Part shown: one piece after another, positions 12,386-25,161 of the stretch
Numbering within the stretch: position 1 is the stretch's first letter
How the letters are laid out: each line of letters opens with the position of its first letter
Source of the DNA: Talinum fruticosum
Taxonomy: Eukaryota > Streptophyta > Magnoliopsida > Caryophyllales > Talinaceae
Assembly: GCA_021018815.1 (NCBI GenBank)
Contig: JAITYX010000083.1
Location: 496,001-560,000, forward strand
Length of the DNA: 64,000 nt
Direction of reading: 5' to 3'
Notes under the pieces: generated by a model
The model's database searches: none
The model's input: the letters and a program-made list of their open reading frames with translations, nothing else
What the model was told of the DNA's origin: nothing
Translations under genes and position numbers: made by a program

Positions 12386-14560
12386 CTGTAACTCTCAGAT
12401 TTCATTCAGGCTGGAGAAAGAACGAGTCTCATTTCCATTCATTTGGGTTAGTTTTTGTGATCTTCATCATCGCCTATTTCTCTTTTCCCTTTTCATGTCC
12501 TGATTTATTTCCTTCGTTTTTGTAACTTTGGGTTTTGACAACTCTATGCTTAATTTCTAGTTCATTTTGATTTGTGAATTTGGCGGATTAGATTAGGGTT
12601 TGTGGGTAAGTTTGCTTTCTTCTTACTAGTTTGGCCTCTGTAATTACTCTGCGATGTGCTATAGGTGGCATGAGATGGCATTTTGCCATTTTTAATCGTT
12701 TTCTGGTTCTCAATTATGTAGTGTTGGGGTTATCTGTGTAATGATGCAAGTATAAAAATTAGGGTCCGGAGGAGTGATGGGCACTATTGTTGATAGTTTC
12801 TGATATGATTGTGATGAGCTTGGAAAATGTTATTATGTTGGTGGACTTGTGGGGGTGGCTTTAATTTGTTGCTGCTTCATGGGAATGTATTTCGAGGTCT
12901 GTTCTGGATGTTGCTATGTGGGGGATGATAATACCTAGCCCTGCAGCGTGGGATACTTTATGAAACTCGAGATCGAGAGTGATCTATCATTCATCATTGG
13001 CTTATTAGGATGTTATTGTCGTTGAACAACTAATGAGAACATCCTATGAATGTGAAAAAGCATATGTTCAAGAATGATGATTTTTCGTGGTTGGAAGGTG
13101 GGTATATGGAAGGCCTGGGAATATTTCTCCAACCATACGTTGGACTTATCCAGGCATTTTAAGACAAGAAGTTTTCAAAGGATCCATGTCAAGGTGGAAA
13201 TTGCCGTTTCTTGTTTGAAGATTATGAATCTTGGATGTTTAAATTTAGAAGTACATTGCAATTAGTAAAGGGAGAAAGGTAGACATGATTTACATTTTGA
13301 GGGAGTGGTTTAGTGGTACTACTATTTTTTTTTTTTTTCACTTCAAGGTGATATTGAGCTCCTTTTTTTGGGGGGTTTCAAGGTGGTCGTATACTAATTA
13401 AAGCATCAATATATTCTCATGCTGGGGTCATGACTCATGTATACCTGGCGAAACCTTTTTCTAGGGGGTGTCACCTTAGGCAGTGTGTGGGACGGGCCGG
13501 ACGGGCTTTGTCATTTAGGAGTTACTAGTGGCTTCTCTGCTTTTTGGGGGTGATGCAGCTGACATTTGGAGTTCTTCATACCTCACTTATGCGGGATCCA
13601 TACTGGGACTGTTATTCTGTCAATTGGGAACCATTTTGTGCGTCTCAGCTTTTGGATGTTAGAAGCCTTGTATATTCGTTTGGGTTCTCCTTCCGTGTTT
13701 TTCTTATTTTCTGAGATGACTATACTCAAACTTTGGCCTTAGTATTATCATGGCATGAGAATATTACTTGTGAAAACCATGCTTGGTTTTCTGTTTAGCC
13801 TCAAACTCAAATGGTAAAATGTCTTCATTAGCGCGTCATCACTAAAGCAAAACTCTGCATATTTTCTAGGTTCAGTTGGCTTGTCAGTTTGCACAAGGCT
13901 CATCATGCCAAAGCAATCTGTCAATTGCGTGATAACAAAACTTCAGAGAACTATTAAGCATAAGGTCACATTGCATACCTAACTAAAGCTGGGAAGTAGC
14001 ATATGACTCCTTGGAATTGGGATGTGAAACATAATGAATATATGACAGGGAATAGAACGGTTTGCAAAATCAATCTAAGACAAGTGGATAGATGTCTAAA
14101 ACAGCTAGTTTTGGTTTCTTGTGTTGGTTATATTAATCATAAGATTCATAAGTAATGGCCAGAACTTGAGCAGAATGTGTTCATTATGGTTGGGTATACT
14201 GAGTGTATTACCCTCTGTGGTTTAAATGATTCTGTTATATATTACAGGGGATTTGAACCATAGATGAGTCATGTGTGCTATTACTAACTGTTATGCTGGT
14301 TGTTAGCATGGTGTGCTGAACTTGATACTACGTTTTTCCTATATTTGAGAGGTGGTGTTTCTATGTGAAAACAAAACTGTGCGGAATTTTAATTTGTCCT
14401 GTTTATGTCTTCTGTGTTTTTCTTGAATACATAAATTGGTTTGTGTGGTATTGATGTATGTGTACAACTGCTATGATTCAGGTTGCCTGTGCTGAGAACG
14501 AGGGCTTGAGCCTACACAGAGTGGGTGGCTTCACATGAAACACATGCGACATCTTCTATT
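12100..14560 (+). promoter_or_regulatory. Probable 5' untranslated exon and long leader intron of the SKIP30-like gene
   Basis: A CT-rich leader at about 12250-12430, with dinucleotide runs at 12325-12345 and 12360-12384, looks like a plant 5' untranslated exon. Immediately before the coding exon, ATGATTCAG at 14473-14481 is a good acceptor. About 2 kb of non-coding, T-rich DNA between them would be a leader intron. The donor is not fixed from sequence alone. Confidence 0.5.
12325..12384. repeat. (CT)n microsatellite in the leader
   Basis: Two CT runs are separated by a short CATCATCATCTCCCC interruption. This is a common feature of plant 5' untranslated regions and is likely length-polymorphic. 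Confidence 0.9.
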
Positions 14561-15598
14561 ATGTCTGTATTGATTGAAGGTCTCCCAGATGCTGTCGCTC
14601 TAAGGTGTCTTGCTCATGTTCCATTTTACCTTCATCCCAAGTTAGAGCTTGTAAATCGTTCATGGAGAGCTGCCCTTCACAGCCGTGAACTATTTAAGGC
14701 CCGGGAAGAGGTTGGTGCAACAGAGGAGTTTTTGTGTGTATGTGCTTTCGAGCCAGAAAATCTATGGCAGCTTTATGATCCTCTGAATGACATTTGGATC
14801 ACGATTCCTGTTCTTCCATCAAAAATCAGGCATCTTGCCCACTTTGGGGCTGTTTCCACCAGAGGAAAGTTATTCGTGCTAGGTGGTGGGAGCGAAGCTG
14901 TTGATCCTCTGACAGGTGATCAGGATGGAAGCTTTGCAACCAATGAGGTCTGGTCGTATGACCCTGTTATGAGGAAGTGGTCACAATGTGCCTCCATGCT
15001 GGTGCCTCGTGCAATGTTTGCATGCTGTGTTTTGGATGGAAAAATAGTTGTTGCTGGCGGTTTCACAAGCTGCAGAAAATCAATTGCTCAGGCAGAAGTT
15101 TATGATCCCGAAAAGGATTCATGGGTTTCAATTCCCGACCTGCCTTACAACCATAACGTGGCCTGCTCGGGAGTGGTAATTGGAGGTAAGATGCATGTTG
15201 TTCATAACGGGCTCCCCATGGTACAGGTCTTGGAGAGTCCTTCCGAGGGTTGGATGGTGGAAGACTATGGCTGGCTTCAGGGTCCAATGGCAGTGGTTAA
15301 AGGTGTTCTGTACGTTATGACCCACGCCTTTATTTACAAGCTGGAAAGGGAGAGAAAAGAGATGGTTGTCTCAGCATCGGAGGTTAGAAAGAGAATCGGA
15401 TCTGCAATGATCGGGTTGGGAGGAGAGATCTACGTGGTTGGAGGTGTGATTGACCCCGAGGGATTCAACCAGGATATCAAGCCTACCTCCGATGTTGATG
15501 TTCTGAGTGTGGGGACTGAGAGACCTACTTGGCGTCGGGTCACTCCCATGTCCAGGTGCCGTGGAACCATACTTGGATGTGCTCTGTTGAAAATTTAG
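14561..15598 (+). CDS. SKIP30: F-box/kelch-repeat protein, SKIP30-like
   Basis: One uninterrupted coding exon of 345 residues. The first ATG in frame is at 14561 (MSVLIEGLPDAV); the open frame extends upstream only without an ATG. Residues 4-50 form an F-box (LPDAVALRCLAHVP, then LELVNRSWRAAL). The rest is a kelch propeller with repeats recognisable by FVLGGGSEA, NEVWSYDP, KIVVAGGFT, AEVYDPEKDSW and IYVVGGV. The protein closely matches my memory of Arabidopsis SKIP30 from the F-box through to the ending RCRGTILGC. Expected role: substrate receptor of an SCF ubiquitin ligase, joined to SKP1 through the F-box. The substrate cannot be read from the sequence. The gene converges with the next one. 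Confidence 0.93.
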   Translation: MSVLIEGLPDAVALRCLAHVPFYLHPKLELVNRSWRAALHSRELFKAREEVGATEEFLCVCAFEPENLWQLYDPLNDIWITIPVLPSKIRHLAHFGAVSTRGKLFVLGGGSEAVDPLTGDQDGSFATNEVWSYDPVMRKWSQCASMLVPRAMFACCVLDGKIVVAGGFTSCRKSIAQAEVYDPEKDSWVSIPDLPYNHNVACSGVVIGGKMHVVHNGLPMVQVLESPSEGWMVEDYGWLQGPMAVVKGVLYVMTHAFIYKLERERKEMVVSASEVRKRIGSAMIGLGGEIYVVGGVIDPEGFNQDIKPTSDVDVLSVGTERPTWRRVTPMSRCRGTILGCALLKI

Positions 15599-16628
15599 GG
15601 GTTTTTAGAATGATGGCATGCTCTGTTGTAAGAATTGTGCCCTTTTGTCGAGGTTTGGCACCCTCTTGAGAACCAAATGTGAGGGCAATTGTTACCTTGC
15701 CCACCCCCTTGAATTGTTTGTAACTCCGCTCGATTCTGAGATGTTGCAAAGCTTTATACAGTGAAAGATCAACGAGGAATGTAAAGTTTGTTTTTGCCCA
15801 TATTCTGAGCAATTGAATGAAAGGAGAGAAATTTGTCCAAGGCCGTTCAACGCCTTGCAATGAAGTTCGATCAATGTCTGCTGAAAGTGTTGTAAAAGAA
15901 CAGGAACCCTGGCAATTCAAATTTTTTAGTCACTGTTGAATAAAGCTTCTGAATATTACGGACCGCTGCACCCCCCCGGCCCCTCCCTCCCAGAAAACCA
16001 GAAGACATGGAGTCAACATCCAAGATCCACTTGTCTTTCCTTTCAAAGTTGCCCTTACAATTCTGAGAGTCACAACATAAGTTCATTAAAAAGTACTCGA
16101 AACCCTTTGAGTTTAAAGTGATACATAAACTGATAAATGCTCAAATCTGTGTTTGTGTTTTGTGATCTATGTACAACAACGATTCAGAAGCCCAAGATAG
16201 CTATAGTGTTCATACTATAATCTATCAACTGGGAATTCACAATTCTGGTAACTATTGATGTGATGTTAAGTTGTTACAACAATTAGCCTGGTGTGATACT
16301 GCAAAGTTAGATTTAAAAAGAGGGTTAATTTCACTCAACCACTGACAAATTCCTAAAATGACATTGCCCATCGGCAGGAAACAGAGAGGGATGATGCGGA
16401 TTTGGAAGGGCCCGGCACAGCAGAGAAAGCATTTGCTAAGCTTAAACTGCATCACTGGAAGTTGCGGAATAAGATCAAAATGCTCAGTGGCCAGTTACTT
16501 CAGATCTACTTCAACTCAACTTCAGTCATTCAACCCCCAAAAGTAAGTACATAGTCAGAGTTAATAGATATTCGGCTTTTAACTGGGTCATAGTCTTAAC
16601 ACAATGAATGACTTTTACTTTGACAACA
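15599..16628. other. Convergent 3' region
   Basis: This kilobase lies between two stop codons on opposite strands and should hold both 3' untranslated regions. No further gene is supported; the short open frames at 15540-16546 are shadows or chance. Confidence 0.5.
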
Positions 16629-19600
16629 TTAGTCGTTGTCTATCAACACCTCAGCTACAATGCAGTGCAAATAATCATCCCTGCAACCCACAAAAATCCG
16701 CCCACCTACCATGACTGGTGAAGAGAATATGTCTCCTTGCAGGTAAAGTTCTGTGAGTTTTTAACCGCAAATTTCTGTGTCTCATCAACACAACTTACAC
16801 AAAGCAAGTGAATTCCTCCTGAACTAGTGCAAACACAAACTAACCTTTCTGTGGCCAGACAAACATCAGCTTTTAACTTTATATTTTCATCCACAAATGC
16901 AGAAGCTGTGATTGGATCTCCAGCATTGTACTCCCATAAAATCCTTCCTGCTTCCACTTCAAAAGAATAGACTTTCCCGTTCCTCGAACATATAATGGCC
17001 TGAGAACCCAATTCCTTAGATATGCATGGTCCTGCAAATACAGGACCATCAGTTTTGACCTTCCAAACAATAGATCCTCTTGGATCCACAGAAAGAACAT
17101 CTCCATTGACTAACCCACAAATGACATTTCCATTGCAACCGATGGAAAGAGATCCAAAAATTGGAGCTCCAAATTCAAGCATCCAGAGTGTCGAGAAAGC
17201 TGAACCCTCCAGAGTTATAGCTGTCAAACGCCCATTGGTCGTGCCTACATATAGTGTATCATGCATCTCATCAATTGCAGGGGAACCAAATATACTTCCT
17301 CCACAAGAGAACTGATGAACAGATCGATGATTTCTATAGTCAAGAGCATACAAATTATGATCATATGATCCACACCAAACAAGATTCCTGCATTTGTCTG
17401 TTGCTGGTTGTGACTTCACTTCACCACCTGTTTGGAAACTCCAATTTAAGTTCCCCGTCATCATGTCTATGAAGTATATCTTTCCTTGGTAACACCCAAC
17501 AACAACCTGAGCAAAGTCCCCATCGACCACTGCCGAACACTCTATTCGACCTTCCAGCTTTATCTGCCATCGCACTGAACCATTTCTGGCATTTACACAT
17601 AGAAACTTGTGTGAATGAGATCCTATAAAGATTGAAGTATCCTTATCCTTGAAGGCAATTAGTGGTGAAGCATCAACACAAGATTCTAAAGGAACTCTCC
17701 ACATTTCTCGCAAGGAACCTTTGCTATTTCTTGGAAGTTCAACTTCTTGTGTATTAGGCCACGGGGTTCTTAACTCATTGTTGCCGATGTACATTACCTT
17801 GTTGCAGCGGCTCAATGTATGCTCTTTGAACACCGAGTAGGATTCCCAAGGACAGAAATCAATTAACTTTACAACTTTCACATCTGAAGTCAAACTGGTA
17901 TCCACCTTAGAGCGCTTAGGGCCACCACGCTCAAGACTATGCATTGATTGTGTTTCTCTGTATTTTCTAGACCTAACGAATTCTGAAGTAATAGAAGCAT
18001 AGGAATGAACTGACTCCCTTTGTGAGTTTGGGATAATGCCTCCCACTTCAAATTTTTGTCAATCTTAAGAGCACCTTTCTTCTCTGTGAAAGCTTGGTGG
18101 AGCTTTGAAGGAGTTGAGAACATGTACAACAATCTCATGTCAATTCCTAATTTGTGAGCAACATGAGCTGCAATAATGGAGTCACCACCCAATACAAAGA
18201 AGTCATCATCCTTACCAACCTCAGCAACATCCAAAGCTTTGCCAAAGGCTTCTTTAATTTGCTCTAAAGTATAGGCCTGTTCAAAATGGCCCTCATTGGG
18301 ACCATTGACAGGAGCCAAAGACTCGGATATTATCTTGTAATCAACTTTTCCTGTAGACAACCTAGGAATGGCCTCAGTGCAAATAAGTTCCTTTGGAATC
18401 ATTGGGGAAGGAAGTCTGTCAATCATCCAACTTTTTATAGACCCCAATTGTCCAGATAAATCAACATTGTCCAACACAAGAACTGCTCCAAGAAAGGCAT
18501 GTCCTTCATGATCATTGCGGAGAACTACAGCAGCATCAGCTATACCAGGGTGTTCTCTTAATGTATCCTCTACCTCCTCCAATGCAATACGTTGACCATT
18601 AACTTTTACAGTCCGATCTTTTCTTCCCAGAAAAACTAAGTCACCACTAGCCAGCCTTCTTGCAAAATCACCTGTTCTATAGTAGATTTTGCTACTTCTG
18701 TTACCACCAATAGAAGCAGAATCTTCACTCAACTCTGTATTCTCCAGGGGCACGATTTTACTTTCAGAAAAGTAACCACTTGCAAGACATACACCCGTTA
18801 CAGCTATTTCACCTTCATCACATTTCTGATCTTCTTTAATAAGCTTAACCTTGCAATTAGAGATAGACATCCCGATCGGAACACTGCTCAGCACCTCATG
18901 CTCAAGCATCATCGGCAACCTTTGGCAATCAAAGTAAGTGCAATCACCAGACACCTCAGTGCTTCCATAAATATTCAAGATACGAGTCTTGTGCAATATC
19001 CTAGACAGTTGCTTCCACAAGGATATCGGGAAAACTTCACCACTCAAGACCAACAGCTTTAAGGAACATTGGATTCCCGCATAATACCGATCTTTTAGAA
19101 CAGAAAGGAGTGTCCTAATCAATGAAGGGACAGCAGTCAACCTAGTGATGGAGTAATCATCCAGAAAATCCACAATGCCAAATAAATTCCCCTTAACTCG
19201 GTAAATGGCGGCACAACCAATGTACATCCTGCAAGCATTGGGGCTAGAAATTCTTGAAGATGGTCAACAAAGCTTATGGATGTCTTGAAGAATAACACTT
19301 CATCCTCTTTCAATGGGTACAACTCTTGCATCCACAAAAACCTATTTAGAATCCCCTCTTCTGTCCCACAAACACCTTTAGGTTTGCCAGTAGACCCTGA
19401 AGTGTACATCAAATAACTAAAACACCTTGAATTTTTACTTTCACAAGGCCAAACCATATCAATTTTCCCACATTTTTGTTCAAGAATCTCATCAATGGAT
19501 ATGCACAAAACAGGAAATTTAGGGCAATTTAAAAGCCAATGTGAATCGCTAAGCAAATGGGAACTGTTTTTTGGCCAAAATTCGAACACCCAATAATGAA

Positions 19601-20044
19601 ATCGATATTTGAAGAAGATATAATTGACAAAATCCTTTCTTTGGGCCAAGAGGGATCAAGAGGGAGAAAAACCATACCACTCCTCAAGATTGAGAGAACA
19701 GCAACAACATATTCTACTGAGGGCACCATGTAAACTCCCAGTATTTTAGTCGCAGAGTTGGAATAGCTGTGGGAATCATTGCCTGAGGTGGGTTTGATCA
19801 AGGAGGTATCATCACCGCCGTTGAGGATACGATGGAGGCGTAAGGTGAGAGAGTCGACGGCAGATAACAGCGTTGAGAAAGTGAAAACCTTGTCTCCATC
19901 AGAAACAGGATTTTTAGGGCGTTTTGGGGCGTGGATGATGGCTATCTTGGTGGGGTTGGTGGAAGCGGTACGGTGGAATACGTGGGATACGCAGCAGTAG
20001 GAGGAGCGAGAAAACTCCCTATGCCCCTGCTCTTCATTTTCCAT
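16629..20044 (-). CDS. AAE19: Acyl-activating enzyme 19-like / AASDH-type adenylation-carrier-PQQ protein (four frame breaks)
   Basis: Read on the minus strand from ATG at 20044 to TAA at 16629. The order is an AMP-binding adenylation domain ([20 protein letters not shown] near residue 207, YRTGDFARR near 455, then the catalytic-lysine region LSTGKVDYK), a carrier domain with phosphopantetheine serine in LGGDS (near 618), and a PQQ-type beta-propeller (about 780 onward; repeats such as [35 protein letters not shown]). The frame changes four times: T run 19567-19572, C run 19189-19192, T run 18053-18057 and T run 16758-16762. One added base at each gives 3420 nt (1139 residues) and a propeller ending [10 protein letters not shown]. 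The animal relative activates beta-alanine; the plant substrate is unknown. No intron is needed. Confidence 0.85.
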
Positions 20045-22444
20045 TCACATTCTCAGTGATTATGGGCACAGAGGCACCGGGGATGAAGTTGAGGTCAAGT
20101 CGGTTTTTCCTATAAGACGGGTTGGCAAATGTGAATGAGCAATTTTGCCGAGTTCCTCCCACTCGAGTCGTAACCCACATAAGAGATGGATCTTTCGGGT
20201 CTTCTGCTCTTCGAGTCTATTTTTCCATATGGAATACAAGGAAATGGGCTAAAGGGATTGTGTCAGAAATGATGAAAACCAGGCTTTATTGACCTAAAAA
20301 TTTGAGTTTGATCAAACTCAAACATAGGGTTAGAAGAGATCGAATTAAAATAAGTGTTATAGACTGATCGAGTAAGCCTACGATTTCCTTGTTCTTTATA
20401 ATGCTTAAGTCATGATAAATTGAGGATTCAACCTGATACCAAAATAGGCTTAGTCATTTGATGCAAGTTTGATAAGACAAACTATGTGTTCGTTTTGTGG
20501 CAAATTTGGAGCTGTTTGAGTTGAAATCTGGTAAGAAGTCATTGGAAATTCTAACAATTACTAAGTAATATCATCACCAGTCCGGTATTTTGATCTTTTT
20601 CAAACACAAGTTTCTTTGTGAAACCGTTTTCTTTCAAAGCTGTAGTTACTCCGTACAGGAATTCCTACACATGAATGACTCATATTCATGGAGTCTTTGT
20701 TTCAATTTCCTCTGAAATGAGTGCACGAACTTCTGCCTTCTCCACTTTAATTTTGGCATCTGTATGTTGTAATTATGACTGATACTGCAGCCCATGAAAT
20801 TTGGAGTTCGTACCTAGGAAATATAGTATGAGCGTCTCTTCTTGTTCTTATTTTGTGGGAGATGATGACAATAGAAGTATGCTTCTTTTCTTATGCATTA
20901 TATTAAACCAAACAGTCATATATTGATCGAATCGAGCCATTTTTGGGTTTATATTTGGTCATTCTACATAAATGGTATCCTACTAAAGGTTCATATTCAC
21001 CTATTTTTCAGGGATTTTTTCCCCTAAATCCTCCTCAAGTGCACAAATTTGAGTTCTCGGAGTAGTGTATCTCCTGTTACTAATCTATGTGCCATTGCTG
21101 ATGGTTTTACCGTTGCAGTTGCAATCGAAAAGGCAAGTTTTAATTTACGAGATTCCTTGGTTCATTGATATTTTCTTGTTCATGTTCAACTTGTAAATTA
21201 TTTCATTTAGAAAGACTGCCTTGTTCCTGTGGGTCCATATTGTTGATTTGCTGGTTCATTCTTTAGGTAGCAAGGAATATTTGTTATTTGACTGTGATCT
21301 CAGCCAGTGCACTTTCCATATCCAAGGCAGGAACATTTCACACTGTTGTATATTTCTGTGCTGATAGAAAGTGTTATCAGCCACTGAGTCCTCTCCACCC
21401 TCATCTCCCTCACCACATACCTCTCTTTCCTTTTTTCCCCAGGGGGAAGGGGGAGGGTTATGTCATTGATCATCATCTACTTCTAAATGAAAAGAAGTTG
21501 AGGATAGTTAAGTGAGAATTCGATCCAATTGATCAAAATCCAAGACAACAAAATTGCTGACAAAGAAGCGAGTAACAAAACAATGTCAGAATTTGACAGA
21601 ACATCAAGACCCGAGTCTTCTAAACTGCGAAATTTACATCTAATAAGGTAGATTCCGATATGTGCCTGGTTTTCCGAAAGGTTATCTCAGTGCTGAACAG
21701 AATTACATAAGGAGACCAGGGCATTTCTGATGACTTATCTGGGATGTTGATGCCGTAAATGCTGCGCTAAGCAACTCATGGAGGAAAAAACAGTACTCGA
21801 ACAAGATAAGAGAGCTGGGAAAAAGGGGGCCCAAGTTTTAAGAAATTCAAAACATAAAAATGAGATACTTAAGATATCCTCTTAATATTGTCTGAGATTA
21901 GGTTGGGATGTTTCTGAGGTATCTAATGTCTCAGAGTCAGGCCTCTGCTCAAATGTAATGTACTTGCACTTCAGCTGTAACAGTAAGGATAATTCCGTAA
22001 ACAATTTCTTCTCTCTCTTCTCCCCTATCTCTCCCAAGTTTCATAAGTTTCATAATAGATGCACACAAAGATAAGTTTTAGTCTCCGAGCTTGTACATTA
22101 TCCTCTACAGCTTTACTAGTTAAGTCAAGTGAAATCTTCATGGACGCCATTTGTATAACAACATGTAATTTAATACAGGTGTTCGATATCTCTCACGACA
22201 CCGCCATCTATGCCATAGAGTTGTCTATGAAGGCCCTTTATTTGATGAGTAGCCATACATGGGCATATTACCTCACTAAGCTAAAATCATTACAGCCTAA
22301 CTTCACCTTGGTAGTTGATTCAAAGAGGTGCTCGATTGACCATTAAAGCCCTAAGTGGCCCTAGCTCTTAAGATTACCTTGATACTCTATAGTGTTTAAA
22401 TCACGTGTTTGCGAGGTTTATTTTCTAAAAAATATTTTGTACAA
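20045..22444. other. Intergenic region upstream of the AAE19-like gene
   Basis: The left end is the minus-strand promoter. No supported gene in the rest. The open frames at 21288-21515 and 22059-22346 have no family features. Confidence 0.45.
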
Positions 22445-22855
22445 CACTCTTTAGGTACGACTTCAATCTTTCTTATGAAAATCAAACATCATATCTATAA
22501 ATTATCGAATGGGCTGCATCTTGTTAAATTTAATGGATACGTTATTTTTTGAAGAGTGAAATTTTATCTCATTCTATCTATAATGGTGTAACGTCGGCCC
22601 CGATCACCATTACCTAATAATCCCTAATTAGAGGGCATTATGTAAGGTCACTCTTTAGGTACGACTTCAATCTTTCTTATGAAAATCAAACATCATATTT
22701 ATAAATTAATGAATGGGCCAAATCATGTTAAATTTAATGGATACGTTATTTTTGGAAGAGTGAAATTTTATCTCATTCTATCTATAATGGTGTAATGCTC
22801 GGTCTCCGATTACCATTACCTAATAATCCCTAATTAGAGGGCATTACGTAAGGTC
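22445..22855. repeat. 204-bp tandem duplication
   Basis: Two direct copies start with CACTCTTTAGGTACGACTTC at 22445 and 22649. They run in near-perfect register, with a few substitutions, to GGGCATTA(T/C)GTAAGGTCAC. Each copy carries about 145 bp of AT-rich sequence followed by TGTAA(C/T)G and a Ty3-like LTR start. Confidence 0.9.
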
Positions 22856-24116
22856 ACAGCGGAAAATAACGATTGAAGGCATTACCGTCGCCTTAAAAAT
22901 AGGATAAGGCTAAATAAGTAAAATAAAATAAAATACAATTTGCGCATCCAACTGTTACATTTTAGTTGGGTCCTGGTAGGGGTAAATGCTTATAACCCAA
23001 GTAGTTAAGTCATACTTCATATTTAAACAAGACCCAAAATACGGTTAAGTGGTTTAGTGGCATAATATTTATACAACTCACATATTCATTTATTCCACAA
23101 GATAATAAGCAACATGTAATAATTTCCAACGTCATACCCAAGTCATGGCTAGGGGTAAAATCACTCGTGAGCATCTAACACCTTTCGAACCATAAATACA
23201 ACATGTCCAACTATATTTTGCCTTTGTTGGACTTGGTAGATAATTGATTGTTCACCGATACTTTCCCTAAAACAAAAGCAGTAAAATATTTCGAAGAATG
23301 AGTCGAAACTCAGTATGAACATTCCTGCACGAGTCAAATTTCTTTGTAAACATTTTAATGGAGCACGAGCATTTCAATTCATTTTAGTTTGAAATCGAGG
23401 GGAGAGAATATGAGTCAAACTTAGTTGCCGGTTATTGTCCGGAAGTGAAACCCCTTATATAATTGATGCGATCTTTGAGTAAGGTGCACACCTCCCGGCT
23501 GACCGAGAATTCGAGTTCAAGCCGCGATGGTAGAATTGAAGGGCGTAAGCCCCGATAATTGATAATTGATAATTGACCGGGGACCACTTAATCGGGTGAC
23601 AAAACTTGATTTGCAAATGATTCGTTATTATTAGTTATATATATCCAAGAAATATTGAAATTTTCAAAACATGTGAATTTTCGAAAGGTACAGGCAATGA
23701 ACGTACTCGGATTAAAGATCTTTCCCCTTATAGAATTTTAAGTTAGAGGCTAGTTGGCAACGCAAGTGGCCTCGATGTCTGTTTCAAATAGATTTATGTT
23801 ATTAATAAAGTTTCATTTGAGTTTTAATAATTAGATTCGTGTAAGTATTGACAATTTATTTCATTTCCTTTATTTATTATGTAATCGGTTAAACTAAAAT
23901 TTTTATACTCAACTCTATTATATTAATTACGTTTAAATTCTTGTCTACCAAACATATTTGTTAAAGAAGTCGTTTAGACTAATCGATGATATTTACGTGA
24001 TTTAATTCGTTAGTTGACTCGGATTAAAAGATATATATGTATATACGCTTAAACATTTATCATAGTTATTATAGCCCATTTACCATCGTAAAATATGTTC
24101 CTAATGGATATTATTG

Positions 24117-24179
<63 letters not shown>

Positions 24180-25161
24180 TCAACTAATCCGATTAGTTTG
24201 TCAAGTCTAATGTTATTTTCAATCCTTATCACTAGCTCACTCTTCACCTCGTTACCTTCCATAATTTAATTAATTTGTGCAAAATTTATACATCCCACAA
24301 ACATTACTTTAAGGTTATATGCATCATTTTCTTAACAAAATTCACATCCACATATACAATTTGGTACACTAAATTGCTCAAATCTTTACATACCACCAAC
24401 ACAACTTATTATCCACCCTCAATCTCCCTATACATCTTCTCTTTCTTTTGCTTAATTATAGCCGATTCCAAAAATAAAGTGAGAACCATCAAATTTACTC
24501 AAAATTCACATCAAAACGTTCCCAACACAATCATCCCACCAATTTCACAAGAACAATTGCAATTATTCACTTTCACAACACAATTATCCTATCAAAATAC
24601 CAAATCACAATAATTCACACTAATTCAAACTTTTCCAATTCAACATTTAAATTCACATCATAGCATCTTTCTAAAGCTATATAATTCAATTAACAAGTAC
24701 AATTAATAGGTAAATAATGAAGGGAGATGAATTAGGGTTTAGGGTTTCACCTTCAAACCCAAAGAGTAGAAGCCAAGAAGAGGAAGGAGTAGTGGTGGGG
24801 CACGGTTGGGCTCGACGGTGTATACACCTAAAAATTGTCGTCATTTTCTCTATTTTTTTATTTGTTGGTCCGATGATGATATCTCGAGTCCTATTTGAGG
24901 ATTTGGATCACGGGTTGAGTTGATTGGTGTGACGAAGCCGATAAACCACAAAGAACCCCCCAACTTTACATAAATAACCTTTTGCCTTGGGTCGATCCAA
25001 AAATCCTTTTTCTTTCGGATGATCAAAAGCCGAGCCAAGCCTCCAGAGACAACAGAGTCCAATGCCGCGTACCGAGGAGTTCCAAGCTTAGAATTTTGCG
25101 TTTCACTTCGATCCAAACCAGACAAGGAGTTGAAGACCTTAATATGAAGTTAGGTGTTACA
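22791..25161. mobile_element. Candidate solo LTR or LTR-derived block
   Basis: The block begins TGTAATGCTCGG and ends GGTGTTACA, so its termini (TGTAA... and ...TTACA) are inverted as in LTR elements. The left part resembles plant Ty3/gypsy LTR text as I remember it (a 'GTAAGGTCACAGCGGAAAAT' phrase). No reverse transcriptase, integrase or gag is visible inside, and the five flanking bases (AATGG and TTTCA) do not match, so no target-site duplication supports these exact ends. It contains an (ATT)n microsatellite. Confidence 0.4.
24118..24175. repeat. (ATT)n microsatellite
   Basis: An almost perfect run of the trinucleotide ATT. Confidence 0.95.

Noticed and set aside
16706..18046. A separate PQQ-repeat gene starting at 18046 on the minus strand
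   Set aside because: Its start overlaps the carrier-domain frame and the two are joined by one base in a five-base run. A-domain, carrier and PQQ propeller together form the known AASDH-type architecture.
16629..20044. Bacterial NRPS gene acquired by transfer
   Set aside because: The adenylation-carrier-PQQ order is the normal eukaryotic AASDH/AAE19 layout, and nothing in the base composition or surroundings suggests transfer.
22059..22346. 95-residue open frame as a gene
   Set aside because: No start context, family motif or splice structure; composition is that of random AT-rich DNA.
24275..24613. 112-residue Thr/Ile-rich open frame as a gene
   Set aside because: It lies inside the LTR-like block and reads as low-complexity translation without any recognisable domain.
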